From Vreelandella glaciei (GTDB taxonomy: Bacteria; Pseudomonadota; Gammaproteobacteria; Pseudomonadales; Halomonadaceae): a stretch of DNA of 64,000 nt. Under the pieces are notes generated by a model, which saw nothing but the letters and a program-made list of their open reading frames with translations, was not told the origin of the DNA and ran no database searches. The stretch is taken from NCBI RefSeq assembly GCF_013415125.1, contig NZ_JACCDE010000012.1, positions 1 to 64,000 on the forward strand, read 5' to 3'. Of this stretch, positions 16,314-25,021 are shown piece by piece. Within the stretch, counting starts at the first letter, position 1. Every line of letters starts with the position of its first letter. Made by a program: the position numbers and the translations under genes.

Positions 16314-16579
16314 TAGAACTATTGCTGCCTTGCGGCGGTGTGTATCATTACCGTTGCTGTCTTCCAGTCCTAATATCAGCTGCCTATTCGGCGGTTCACG
16401 GAAGCGCCACGATCACCAAGCTCAATCCTGATTTTTCAGCTGCCTATTCGGCGGTTCACCACCAGCTCAGCATGAACGAGATACACTTTTCTTTTTCAGC
16501 TGCCTATTCGGCGGTTCACCTGCGCGAGTTTCGCGGGGCAAGCGTGCTGCTTTTTTCAGCTGCCTATTCGGCGGTTCAC
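16312..16579 (-). CRISPR. Type I-F3 CRISPR array: 4 repeats plus an atypical one, 4 spacers
   Basis: Repeats of 28 bp recur every 60 bp at 16552-16579, 16492-16519, 16432-16459 and 16372-16399. On the minus (crRNA) strand they read GTGAACCGCCGAATAGGCAG followed by CTGAAAAA, a clear I-F pattern with hairpin and 8-nt handle. Spacers of 32 nt occupy 16520-16551, 16460-16491 and 16400-16431. The fourth repeat has a changed handle (CTGATATT), and a fifth, shorter-loop atypical repeat occupies about 16312-16343. The array is the downstream end of the tniQ-cas operon. Its leader is the AT-rich sequence between 16580 and 16700. The first three spacers match nothing I can find in this window. Confidence 0.95.
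16340..16371 (-). ncRNA. Attachment-site guide (crRNA matching ffs)
   Basis: Read on the minus strand, the fourth spacer starts AGGACTGGAAGACAGCAACG. Against ffs (52278 downward, AGGCCCGGAAGGGAGCAACG) it matches 22 of the first 28 bases, with mismatches at positions 4, 6, 12, 13, 24 and 27. Positions 6, 12 and 24 are among those flipped out and unread in I-F Cascade. The target has CC directly 5', the preferred I-F PAM. The preceding repeat handle is CTGATATT, and the following atypical repeat has a CCGCC-GCAA-GGCAG hairpin with a four-base loop in place of five. This is the layout of self-homing guides in I-F3 elements. Confidence 0.85.
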
Positions 16580-16702
16580 TAGACCTAGCTAGCAGTATGA
16601 ATATAGGCATCAACAAGATAAGTACAAAATACTAAAAATACCCTTTTTGGCGTATCTTAATTAAGCCATTGAAAAATATAACAATATATATTCTGAAAAT
16701 AT

Positions 16703-17311
16703 TTAGGTAATCTGCTTAAGATTTGGCACAGAGCCAGAGTGTATCTGTTTTGTAGCCAATCCGTAGCTATTGTAGCTATCGCACGGGCTTTCTTGACCAA
16801 GCGCCTCATACTGCACATACAGCGGGAATCGTTGGCCTGACGATCGGCTATCAATAGGAATTACGTGGCAGTGATCAACGAAGCGATCTGATACGGAACT
16901 GCTAGGCATGAACGTCTCGCCGCGTTTTTCCGCCCGCTTTTTGCTGCGGACCAGTCTTCTCTTAATTTCACCTGGGAAAGATTTAGCAACATGCTGGTTT
17001 CTAATAAATCTCACTTCTTCTGATATGGCTGGAACCATTTTGATATCACTAACCTCAATAAATCCTTCGTTCGCCATATTCTTAAAATACCGCACTGATG
17101 ATAAGTAAGACAAACCATTAATATCTTTACTCACAAAAGCGATTGAGTCCCCTACTGAGTCCGTAGCCCATGATGGAAACGAAACACCAATGCCCGAACT
17201 TTTTATCTTAGAGCCGCTCATAAGACCATGTAAGCAAGCAATACATCTACCTGCTAAAAATGCATGATTTGCTGAAGGCATTAAATATCTTATATAAAAA
17301 AAGTATCTCAT
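16703..17311 (-). CDS. cas6: Cas6f (Csy4) crRNA-processing endoribonuclease
   Basis: A 202-residue Cas6/Csy4-family protein. The N-terminus has the ferredoxin-like start MRYFFYIRYL with a likely catalytic His at residue 28 (GRCIACLHGL). The arginine-rich segment KRRLVRSKKRAEKRG (~115-131) matches the helix that grips the repeat hairpin. It cuts the pre-crRNA at each repeat and stays bound to the 3' hairpin in the Cascade-TniQ complex. Its ATG overlaps the cas7 stop by 4 bp. Confidence 0.92.
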   Translation of the reverse strand: MRYFFYIRYLMPSANHAFLAGRCIACLHGLMSGSKIKSSGIGVSFPSWATDSVGDSIAFVSKDINGLSYLSSVRYFKNMANEGFIEVSDIKMVPAISEEVRFIRNQHVAKSFPGEIKRRLVRSKKRAEKRGETFMPSSSVSDRFVDHCHVIPIDSRSSGQRFPLYVQYEALGQESPCDSYNSYGLATKQIHSGSVPNLKQIT

Positions 17312-18357
17312 TTCTCACCTTTCTTTATTCCTTTTTGGAACATACCACCTTTCACTAGCACTGACATTACGTAGTGAGCATTGGAACTGACTTGCCGAGT
17401 TTTACTCATCTCCTCCGTGAGTCTTATAATTTCGTTCAACAGCGAGTAAAAATCTTTTTTCGTAACCGGCTCACGCATAGCTAAAACCCGACTACGATCT
17501 GCACCGTATTCACTCACCCTTAAAGGGTATTCAGCACCTTCATCTAGCCACCAGTCATCAATTTTTTGAATTGCTGCTCCAACTTTATAAGCACCAAAGC
17601 TAACTGCTTGACGACCATCGCTCATTGTGCTTTTCATAAACTGCCTCGCCGCACTTCCGTTGCCTCTATCATCTTTCTCAACAAATAATTGACTGGGAAA
17701 GATTTCTTGGCAAAATTCTGTTTTAATTTTTGCAGTTACATCAGCAAAAAGAAATTTTTGTGGGCAAGATAGTGCTTCTTCAAACTCCGCTGCTAGTCCT
17801 TCTAATGATTTAAGGTCATCACCTTCCCAAGAAGAACCCCATTCTTTGTACTGTACGTCTTTAACACAGTAGTTTTTTAAATTTGAGGTAAAGACCTCAA
17901 CAACTATTCCTCTTGCAACTTTATTTCTCCAAAGCCACTCAGCTGAAAGAATATTTTTAGCATATCGGGTTGCTAACTCATGGTATCCTCCCAAACTTCT
18001 ATATGCATCAGAAAGCTCTCTCAATGCTTTTCTTGCTTCTCTATTATCACAGATATTTGGTTCTAGGCTGTTTGCAATGATGCGTAACGAAAAACGACAA
18101 TACACCGTATCAACTAACGGTGGTACATAACATGTTTCAAGCATAATAGGATTAGAAAAGCCCAAGTCGCTCGTTTCTTTAGCACGCGCAGTCCCGGATG
18201 CCATATAGCCATCGCTAAACGTTGCCTTGAGGCCACGAAACCGCGTCACTTCCGCTTGCAACGGCTCAAATTCGCTCGAATCTGTCCGGTAATAAAAAAC
18301 CGCCTTGCCCGGATTGAGAGAGCGCTCATAGCTAAGATGTCTGAAGGAGTTCATCAT
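17308..18357 (-). CDS. cas7: Cas7f (Csy3) Cascade backbone subunit
   Basis: A 349-residue protein resembling type I-F Cas7: LSYERSLNPGKAVFYYRT at the N-terminus, VDTVYCRFSLRIIANS, and LSAEWLWRNKVARGIVVEVFTSN. Multiple copies polymerise along the crRNA and force the every-sixth-base flip that explains the mismatch pattern of the attachment guide. In I-F3 elements the distal Cas7 also contacts TniQ. It starts 10 bp after the cas8/cas5 stop. Confidence 0.93.
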   Translation of the reverse strand: MMNSFRHLSYERSLNPGKAVFYYRTDSSEFEPLQAEVTRFRGLKATFSDGYMASGTARAKETSDLGFSNPIMLETCYVPPLVDTVYCRFSLRIIANSLEPNICDNREARKALRELSDAYRSLGGYHELATRYAKNILSAEWLWRNKVARGIVVEVFTSNLKNYCVKDVQYKEWGSSWEGDDLKSLEGLAAEFEEALSCPQKFLFADVTAKIKTEFCQEIFPSQLFVEKDDRGNGSAARQFMKSTMSDGRQAVSFGAYKVGAAIQKIDDWWLDEGAEYPLRVSEYGADRSRVLAMREPVTKKDFYSLLNEIIRLTEEMSKTRQVSSNAHYVMSVLVKGGMFQKGIKKGEK

Positions 18358-18367
18358 GCCGACCTGC

Positions 18368-20428
18368 CTATGCTTTTTTCATCAGCATAGTCAAGTTCTG
18401 GATTTTCAACCTCCAAAAAGCGTTTTTAATAAAATACGCTTTACCATTGAGCCTTAAGCTTGCCGGTGACAACGTCTCTGTTAGACCTACCAAAGGCTCA
18501 GCATAAGCATGGAGCTCCCTGTGCGAACCAGACCGATAGCAAGGGCCTTCAAGCAACTGATAACCACTCGTAGCAGGTAAATGATTGGGATGCTTGGACA
18601 ACCATGCCACCAAGCTTTCGATGCTTTGCACCTGTTTTTCTGAGTCGATAATCCAACGACCTTCGTCCGGCAGAAGCGATATTGCTGCCAATAAACTGTT
18701 CGCATCTGCGTATACTTGGCACCACTGCAACTCTTCATGAAGTGGCGGGGGCTGCATAGCCCCCCCTGCAAACCTACCAGGGAACGCAGACTGAAGCATA
18801 GTCAATTCGTCATTTCCCAGCGGGGTATCGCCTCCATCCTCTAGTCGATAGCGAATAACTAAATCCATGCGCAAATCGCAAAAGCGCATATCAATAAGAC
18901 CTGGCCGCTTGGGAGCCTCACCTGGCTTCATTGGAGGCAGATAAGGGGCAGGTATCTTGGCACCCGAGGAGGACTCATACTGCCGCAAAAACCAGGCAAC
19001 TCCTTCAAAGACAATGTTCCGTTTAAGGATGTTTCGTAAACGCAGCTGGTAGTTATAGACGGTTCCCCATACTGCCAGCAGTGAAGGCAAACCCACCAGA
19101 TAGGGGCAAGATAGCGCCTGCGCATCGAATACATGTAGGTTTTTTAAGTGAAGGTAATGATATGGCTCTTCAGCCATGGTTTCATCTTCTTTGATTTTCA
19201 TCCCAATCAACAAGGACTTAAGCTGAGCCTTGAAAGGAATTAATAGCTCTGGATGATAAGCAAAGCTTTGCGTTTGGGGATACCTCACCAAAATACTGTG
19301 CAATTCTTTATTAACCTCAGGTAGTATTTCAAGTAAATCCTCGTCAAGAGCAGAAATCAAAAAGAATGCAGTGCTGTTTTCCCGGTCTGAAGGTACCTCC
19401 CCTCCTACATTTCGCCAATAGCTAACTGGGGATAGCCATTCAGATAAAGACTGCCTCAGCAACTTAATAGCAGAACGCCTATGATCTCGCCTCTTCTTTC
19501 CGATCAACAAGCTTTTATTTTCAACAATATCATTACATGCCAGGATAAACGACTTACTTCTTAAAGAACTGTGATGGAAGTCTACAAAAAATATTCCAGA
19601 AGACCTGTCATTTTCTTTATTTTTACTACAGGCTAATAATCTAGGGGAGTAACTAAGAGCAGAAATATTACCTCCAAGTGAGGATGCTAAATCTCCAACA
19701 CTTGAAGAGTGCCAATGTTTTATTGTTGAAAAATCCCCACATTTATTACGTCGAGCAATTTGAATGTCGGCCAGTAATGAATGTGATGTGACAGGTGTAA
19801 TACTGACATCCTTTCCTTGATAAAGAAAGGTAACTTGCACTGAATGCCTATCCACATAAGAGGGTAATAAATTTTTAGTGAAATAATTATCGAAAAGCGA
19901 CTGAAGGTAAGCCCATTGACCATCAGACATACCAAGTTTCATGAATTCTTTCCGCCATTGCTTGTCATTATCTAAAACAATAGTGGCCAAACAGTAAACT
20001 ACACCCTTAAATATAAAATTAGTTCCAAAAAGCTTTGCTTTATTCACAGCTGCTGAGTTGTGTGACCAGCCCAAACGACTCACGCTATTAAATGAAGAAA
20101 TGACACTGCTTGAGGGCTTCTCAGCTTTTACTAAAATTCTTTGCTGTGCGACACGTGCATCAGGATGCTTTAAGTTATGTGAGTGCAGCCACTGTACTTC
20201 CTGCGCACAGCTTTCTATATGTTGCCAATCTTTGAGTATTTCAATGGCTCTTTTTTTATTCAACAAATCGGTTGCAAACTGACGCTTATGTGATAAGTTA
20301 AGCAGTGCTAGAATAGCGACGCTAACATTTTCAGAAACTTCTAGCAGCGGCGTGTAGGGAGCGAAGGCTTTACGAATTTCTTCTGAGCGGCTTGGCTCAT
20401 CGAGTTCCACCAATGTATTCAAAGACAT
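18368..20428 (-). CDS. cas8/5: Cas8f-Cas5f fusion protein
   Basis: A ~686-residue protein of the size and place of the Cas8-Cas5 fusion that marks I-F3 transposon Cascades (separate genes in canonical I-F1). The start chosen, MSLNTLVELDEPSR at 20428, lies 4 bp after the tniQ stop (TAA CGTC ATG); a longer frame from 20473 would overlap tniQ. The C-terminal part has the Csy1/Csy2-like WQVYADANSLLAAISLLPDEGRW and TLSPASLRLNGKAYFIKNAFWRL segments. It recognises the PAM and caps the 5' handle. No Cas3 gene is present, so target cleavage is not expected. Confidence 0.9.
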   Translation of the reverse strand: MSLNTLVELDEPSRSEEIRKAFAPYTPLLEVSENVSVAILALLNLSHKRQFATDLLNKKRAIEILKDWQHIESCAQEVQWLHSHNLKHPDARVAQQRILVKAEKPSSSVISSFNSVSRLGWSHNSAAVNKAKLFGTNFIFKGVVYCLATIVLDNDKQWRKEFMKLGMSDGQWAYLQSLFDNYFTKNLLPSYVDRHSVQVTFLYQGKDVSITPVTSHSLLADIQIARRNKCGDFSTIKHWHSSSVGDLASSLGGNISALSYSPRLLACSKNKENDRSSGIFFVDFHHSSLRSKSFILACNDIVENKSLLIGKKRRDHRRSAIKLLRQSLSEWLSPVSYWRNVGGEVPSDRENSTAFFLISALDEDLLEILPEVNKELHSILVRYPQTQSFAYHPELLIPFKAQLKSLLIGMKIKEDETMAEEPYHYLHLKNLHVFDAQALSCPYLVGLPSLLAVWGTVYNYQLRLRNILKRNIVFEGVAWFLRQYESSSGAKIPAPYLPPMKPGEAPKRPGLIDMRFCDLRMDLVIRYRLEDGGDTPLGNDELTMLQSAFPGRFAGGAMQPPPLHEELQWCQVYADANSLLAAISLLPDEGRWIIDSEKQVQSIESLVAWLSKHPNHLPATSGYQLLEGPCYRSGSHRELHAYAEPLVGLTETLSPASLRLNGKAYFIKNAFWRLKIQNLTMLMKKA

Positions 20429-20432
20429 GACG

Positions 20433-21671
20433 TTACCACGCGGGTAAATAGTTATTGTAAGCGCCTGTCTCAATCGGCATCCGTGATTGACGCAACTCTA
20501 TGATTTCTCTTAAATAAAACACCCCTATGCCGTTCACTAGCTTTTCATGTGATTTCAATCTGACCGCGCATTTGAGATACCCCTCCTCATAAAGTCGATA
20601 CGCTTGCTCATACGACGTGCCAAGTAAAATCGCGGCTTCCGGCATACTGATAAGCAGATCTGCGACGTTTGTCACACGTGTTTGCGGATTCTGATCAACC
20701 AATCGTGCTAAAAAATTCTCCAATGGCGCTAAGACGAAATCACTTTCTGGATAAGGCTTTAAAAGGAGACGAGAGATACTGACAATATGGCCAAAAATAT
20801 CGTGAAATGAAGTTTTATTATAATCACATATCAACTTATCACCTGAGAGCGCAGCTTGTTCTTCTAGTTCCTCTGCGAACACTTCAGGCCAATGCATGAA
20901 ATACTCTATGGCTTGTTCAATCGTACGAGTGGAAACCTGATCGCTGGCGTCTAACGTTTTATGTATGTATAGCTGGTACCACAGTAGACACGCTAGGCGC
21001 AAACTGACTGAGCGGATGTCTAGCAGAGGATGCCTTAAAGGCGAATGCTCACCCACTACTAGGCGGCTAGCGATAAGCTGCCATTCGTCTGCTGGCTCCG
21101 TGTTAGCATTTCGAAGATCAAATCCGCAGCGGCAAGTATGCAAACATTCAGAATGGGTGTAATTTAATTTCTCTTCGCATTTTGGACACTCATGTAACAT
21201 CTGTTTGCCATGATTAATACAAGCTTCGTAGGGCATCCAGTGCCATTCTTGCCGGATGTAGTTGGCTTCAGTGAGGCAATCCGGGCAGACAGGTATCCCT
21301 TTATGGCGAACTAGCGCTCTGGGTACATGGCTACCTGCATAAAACACGCTACTGTAGCGTGAACAAAATTTCTCGCTGGAATGCATGACTGCCAAGTGCA
21401 GTAGCGGAAGTTTTTCATTATCTGTTAGCGACTCCACGAGCTTGAGCGCCCTGATGCGTCGACTACTACTCTGAGCCGCGTGATAAACATTCAAACGGCT
21501 TAACTCTTCTGGGAACGCCCCTGCCGCTTCATGATCATGCAGTTGCAGCCAGTCTTTTATCGCTCGACTAAGCTGCTGATAGTATTCAAAGAAATTTTCT
21601 TGCGATAGACGGAGCATGTAGCTCTCAAGTGACTCGTTAATGAACGGTCTTGGGCGGACAAGCAATTTCAT
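20433..21671 (-). CDS. tniQ: TniQ, target-selection protein joined to Cascade
   Basis: A ~412-residue TniQ/TnsD-family protein; ATG at 21671 is preferred because AGGTGG lies at proper spacing, although a GTG nine bases earlier is open. The N-terminus LLVRPRPFINESLESYMLRL is family-typical. Zinc-binding cysteines and histidine follow: CPDC, CINHG, CPKC and CLHTCRCGF (residues ~135-190). The C-terminal helix-turn-helix-like region SMPEAAILLGTSYEQAYRLYEEGYL resembles that of I-F3 TniQ. It links Cascade to TnsC. Only one TniQ is present and no long TnsD, so attachment-site targeting must also be guide-dependent. Confidence 0.93.
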   Translation of the reverse strand: MKLLVRPRPFINESLESYMLRLSQENFFEYYQQLSRAIKDWLQLHDHEAAGAFPEELSRLNVYHAAQSSSRRIRALKLVESLTDNEKLPLLHLAVMHSSEKFCSRYSSVFYAGSHVPRALVRHKGIPVCPDCLTEANYIRQEWHWMPYEACINHGKQMLHECPKCEEKLNYTHSECLHTCRCGFDLRNANTEPADEWQLIASRLVVGEHSPLRHPLLDIRSVSLRLACLLWYQLYIHKTLDASDQVSTRTIEQAIEYFMHWPEVFAEELEEQAALSGDKLICDYNKTSFHDIFGHIVSISRLLLKPYPESDFVLAPLENFLARLVDQNPQTRVTNVADLLISMPEAAILLGTSYEQAYRLYEEGYLKCAVRLKSHEKLVNGIGVFYLREIIELRQSRMPIETGAYNNYLPAW

Positions 21672-21892
21672 GGCAACCACCTGCTAAGATATCCTTATCA
21701 AACGTATAGCAGCTATCCACCATAAAGCATAAATTTTTCTAAAAAATATTGGCTTATGGAGCTCATCGCGCCTTCTCAATGATCAAAGGCTGTAATGTCA
21801 TCGCCGCTCACGCCTAACCGTTGTCACTACCATCGAATGAGCACACCTGGTCAAACAACACAAAAGCCTTGGGCTTATGCCTAGGCTAGAGA

Positions 21893-23116
21893 TTAGATGA
21901 GCTTAAACGGCTCAATGTCTCGAAAAATGCCCGTTTTGGTCATGTCACGGCGCAGCGTAAACGCTTCTACGGCTGCGACGGGGTCGACCTGTTTCAGCTG
22001 ATCGAAGTGGATACGGTTCCACTGTTCTCGGGTGACCTTGATACTGTAAAGATACTGATCCCGCGTACCGCCAGTGGCGGGATCAACGACCTGTCGATAC
22101 CCAGACACTCGCGCTTCTTGAACGTGCGGCAACCGCACAAATACGGCCCCCAGAACACGAAAGGCAATGCCGTGAACGTGGTCGCGGTATAGCGTCCGTT
22201 GTCGTGTGGCACTGAGCGATTTTGGGGTAAGCTTGAGTGCTTTAACAGGCATCGTCCATTCTCGATCCGGCATCTCATCGTCAGATGGCAGGTCAATATC
22301 CAGTGCTATCGTGGTGTCGTCGCTGCCTAGATCAAAATCGATCACCGTCTCCCGGGGCCAGTCGATCTCCTCCAGTCGCTCTTGAAGCGTGAGTGTCATG
22401 TCATCGCGCTGCCTCAGCACACCCTGCTCTTCGCGCTGCTGCCGAGCAAACTCAGCAGCCTCAAAATCGGCTTTGCGATGCTCCCAGGCACGGTAGTCAT
22501 CATTAAACTGGGCCTGATGACGTGCGTTATCGGCGTCATGTTGACGGCGTACCGATGGCCACAGCGCTTTCCACCATGGAAGAGACACAGACTTAGGCGG
22601 TTTAGGTGGACGCTCAGCAAAATGGCGTGGTGCGTAGCCACGGGATTGAGGGGAAGGTGTATCGAGGTGCAGCCGGCCTAGGCGAATAATATCCGCGTTT
22701 AATTCATCGCAGAGTGTTTTGAGCTGTGCACGGATATCGTCGTTTGCATGACGACGTAGCCAGCGCACGTCCTTGTCGTCGAGGGGGGAGCCATCTTCAA
22801 GTAGGTAGCGGACGTTGCCGTCTTGATTAACCGATAGCCGTAGCCCCAGAGACTCGCCTTGCCTGATGCGCTCTTCCAGCGTTGCATGGGTCGAAGGGGT
22901 TGCCACCTGCTTTTGTCTTGAGGCCTGGGAAGAACGGGAAAGCTTCGTTCGATAGGCAAGCCCTGTCCCAGGGATCCCAGCATGTGCATGCGCACCTCGT
23001 GGCCCCATGCTCACACTCGCACCGCGTGGGCCGACAGAGAGCCCCACGCCACGCTTGCTGATATTCAATCGCACGCCGGGCGCAAGGGAAATGCGGCGCT
23101 GGAAGCGAAAAGCCAT
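21893..23116 (-). CDS. DUF4236-domain protein
   Basis: A 407-residue protein starting with a DUF4236 domain ([20 protein letters not shown], then [20 protein letters not shown] with a repeated glycine pattern, residues 1-55). A charged middle region, including [16 protein letters not shown], and a C-terminal part with [19 protein letters not shown] follow. Strong GGAG ribosome-binding site. The function of DUF4236 is unknown. It is the first cargo gene after tniQ, which lies 222 bp upstream on the same strand. Confidence 0.75.
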   Translation of the reverse strand: MAFRFQRRISLAPGVRLNISKRGVGLSVGPRGASVSMGPRGAHAHAGIPGTGLAYRTKLSRSSQASRQKQVATPSTHATLEERIRQGESLGLRLSVNQDGNVRYLLEDGSPLDDKDVRWLRRHANDDIRAQLKTLCDELNADIIRLGRLHLDTPSPQSRGYAPRHFAERPPKPPKSVSLPWWKALWPSVRRQHDADNARHQAQFNDDYRAWEHRKADFEAAEFARQQREEQGVLRQRDDMTLTLQERLEEIDWPRETVIDFDLGSDDTTIALDIDLPSDDEMPDREWTMPVKALKLTPKSLSATRQRTLYRDHVHGIAFRVLGAVFVRLPHVQEARVSGYRQVVDPATGGTRDQYLYSIKVTREQWNRIHFDQLKQVDPVAAVEAFTLRRDMTKTGIFRDIEPFKLI

Positions 23117-23144
23117 CGGAACTCCTTGAAGATGGGATTTTACA

Positions 23145-23666
23145 TCATTGATTCACGCGCCGTTGGTCACGTTGACCCACTACACAGTACCAGCGTGCTT
23201 CTTCCTCTTGCCGCCGTTTAATCGCCGCCTGCATCGCCTCTTCTGAGGTCGCATAGCGAGTGCGAGACGTACCGTAACTGAACTGCGCACTGCATTTTTT
23301 GCGTGAGCCGTCTGGCATCAGCTCATACCAAGCCGCCACCCAAAGTGTTGTTCCAGTGGGGCGTTCGTAGTGATAAACGCCCGTTATCGGGCCAGCGGGC
23401 TGTTCACGATGTCGCGCGACGGAGCGTGCATCCACTAGCAACAGCTCTTTCCAGCGACGTGCGCCCCAAACCTCCCTGCCCCGCTGGTCTCGATAAGCAA
23501 TGCACCGCTCAAAGGTGTCGTACTCATTGGCTAAGCGGGGAATCGACTTGGTTTCGGGTTTCCCCGATGGGCGCGGCACACGCACAATGGGGTTACTGTG
23601 GCTTTGTGGCCAAGATACGTATTTGGTGCTTTCCCATAGCTGGGGTAGCGATAACGGCGCTCTCAT
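23145..23666 (-). CDS. AP2-like DNA-binding-domain protein (tentative)
   Basis: A 173-residue basic protein. Residues ~95-160 carry a pattern reminiscent of AP2/ERF-like domains of phage and IS origin ([20 protein letters not shown], then [26 protein letters not shown]). A weaker repeat may precede it ([29 protein letters not shown]). It is 28 bp upstream of the DUF4236 gene in the same direction, so probably co-transcribed. The family call is tentative. Confidence 0.5.
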   Translation of the reverse strand: MRAPLSLPQLWESTKYVSWPQSHSNPIVRVPRPSGKPETKSIPRLANEYDTFERCIAYRDQRGREVWGARRWKELLLVDARSVARHREQPAGPITGVYHYERPTGTTLWVAAWYELMPDGSRKKCSAQFSYGTSRTRYATSEEAMQAAIKRRQEEEARWYCVVGQRDQRRVNQ

Positions 23667-24009
23667 TGATGGACGTTACTCATGGACAATTCACTACACA
23701 TCTCAGCGAAAACATTTCTCTGATCTACCGCTTAGCTCGCTAGCGTTCCTTGTTCGTTCCTACAGCTTTTGAACACTACTAGGAAATATACAAACTGTGT
23801 GCCGAAACTCTCTCTAGCCTGCTCATAGGTTGCTACACGTGCTTGCATATTTCAAAGCAAGCAAATTTTAGCTTTTGGCACCAACAAACAGCTGTTTTTA
23901 ACGTCAACTATCGGCCAAAAGCTGACGTTGAGGAGATGCTGATACAACGCTCAAAATAGCGACGCATTTATGCGAACGACTGCTTTTGATTGTTATGTGA
24001 ACCTTCATT
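23667..24009. other. Non-coding spacer in the cargo
   Basis: No gene is visible. An inverted repeat AGCTTTTGGC (about 23869) / GCCAAAAGCT (about 23914), separated by ~36 bases, is the only structure noted. It lacks the trailing T-run of a terminator. Confidence 0.4.
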
Positions 24010-24864
24010 TTATTCCTCAGCTTCGGGTTTAGTAGCCCTACCAGGAATCAATCTAATCTGATTGTTGTACCCACATTCAGAACAGCCTTCGTTTAGCGTT
24101 TGCCCAAACTTAAGCTTGTCTACAAATCTAGCTGGAATTTCTATTGAGTTGCCGCAATCAGCACAAGTTGTGATGAGAAGCCTTCTGATATGAAATATCT
24201 CCCCATCTTCAACACTAAAGTAATAGCTTTCGGGGCAATCTGGATTTAAGCACACTACCATTTCCCCATGCTTTATTAGTTTCGCTCTCTTTTTCAGCTT
24301 CGTGTCGCATCCAATGCAGTTAAAGTAGTATTCTTCGCCAAATCCACTGCTAAGAAGGTTTCCATCTAAAATTTTCTTAAATTCATTTAAAGATTCAGCT
24401 ATTTTACCTTTGACTTTTTCTGAATTTCGGTAAATTTCGATCTCTTCTCCCTTCGCATGTGGTAGGGATACGTGTAGAGATGTATTCGATAGCGCATTCC
24501 AAAGTTTTCCGAGCTTTCCCAAATCTAGCGCTGCTTGTGAGCCAATACTAACATATTCGACAGACTCATAGTCTTCACATGTAACTGGCGGATTGTCCTG
24601 ATTGGTTGGAGATTTTGATATAAACATTGTAAACCCTTCTGTCACTTGCTCATTGCCTTCCTCTGCAACTTGCTTAACGACATGATGCGGTTGCCACTTT
24701 CTTAGTAAGTCGTGAGGGATATACTCATATGATATTGCAAATCTTTCGTAACAAATCGCTTCTATCGTTAATCGGCACTCTAACGCGGCGTATACGATAG
24801 AAGTCCTCGAATCTTCATCGAGAAGTTTAGATATTATTTCTATTCGTTTTGAGATATCTATCAT
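24010..24864 (-). CDS. Zinc-ribbon protein of unknown function, partner of ATPase gene
   Basis: A 284-residue protein I do not recognise. The first ~170 residues are helical and charged. The C-terminal third contains two four-cysteine clusters, CIGC...CLNPDC (about 183-210) and CADC...CSEC (about 235-263), suggesting two zinc ribbons. It lies downstream of the OLD-type ATPase gene on the same strand, 157 bp away. That gap contains no obvious promoter or terminator. A two-gene anti-phage module is a fair hypothesis given the island, but the sequence does not prove it. Confidence 0.7.
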   Translation of the reverse strand: MIDISKRIEIISKLLDEDSRTSIVYAALECRLTIEAICYERFAISYEYIPHDLLRKWQPHHVVKQVAEEGNEQVTEGFTMFISKSPTNQDNPPVTCEDYESVEYVSIGSQAALDLGKLGKLWNALSNTSLHVSLPHAKGEEIEIYRNSEKVKGKIAESLNEFKKILDGNLLSSGFGEEYYFNCIGCDTKLKKRAKLIKHGEMVVCLNPDCPESYYFSVEDGEIFHIRRLLITTCADCGNSIEIPARFVDKLKFGQTLNEGCSECGYNNQIRLIPGRATKPEAEE

Positions 24865-25021
24865 CTAGCACCTGAACACCCGATTAGCCTAAATGGCTTA
24901 CATAACGCCCGACTCAGGCCCAACTAGCCAGAGCGGGATTTGTGCCAAAATTGGCGCTCGTGCCATAGACACAAATGGCACGGAGGTTGGTTTTCACTTA
25001 GAGCCGTTTTTTACGCTCAGA

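Noticed and set aside
16400..16551. Self-targets for the three ordinary spacers within this window
   Set aside because: I found no convincing match by reading both strands; a genome and phage database search would be needed.
24865..25021. TAACGCCCG-type string suggesting an integron attC site
   Set aside because: No matching RYYYAAC/GTTRRRY partner boxes, no integron integrase and no cassette array; likely chance.
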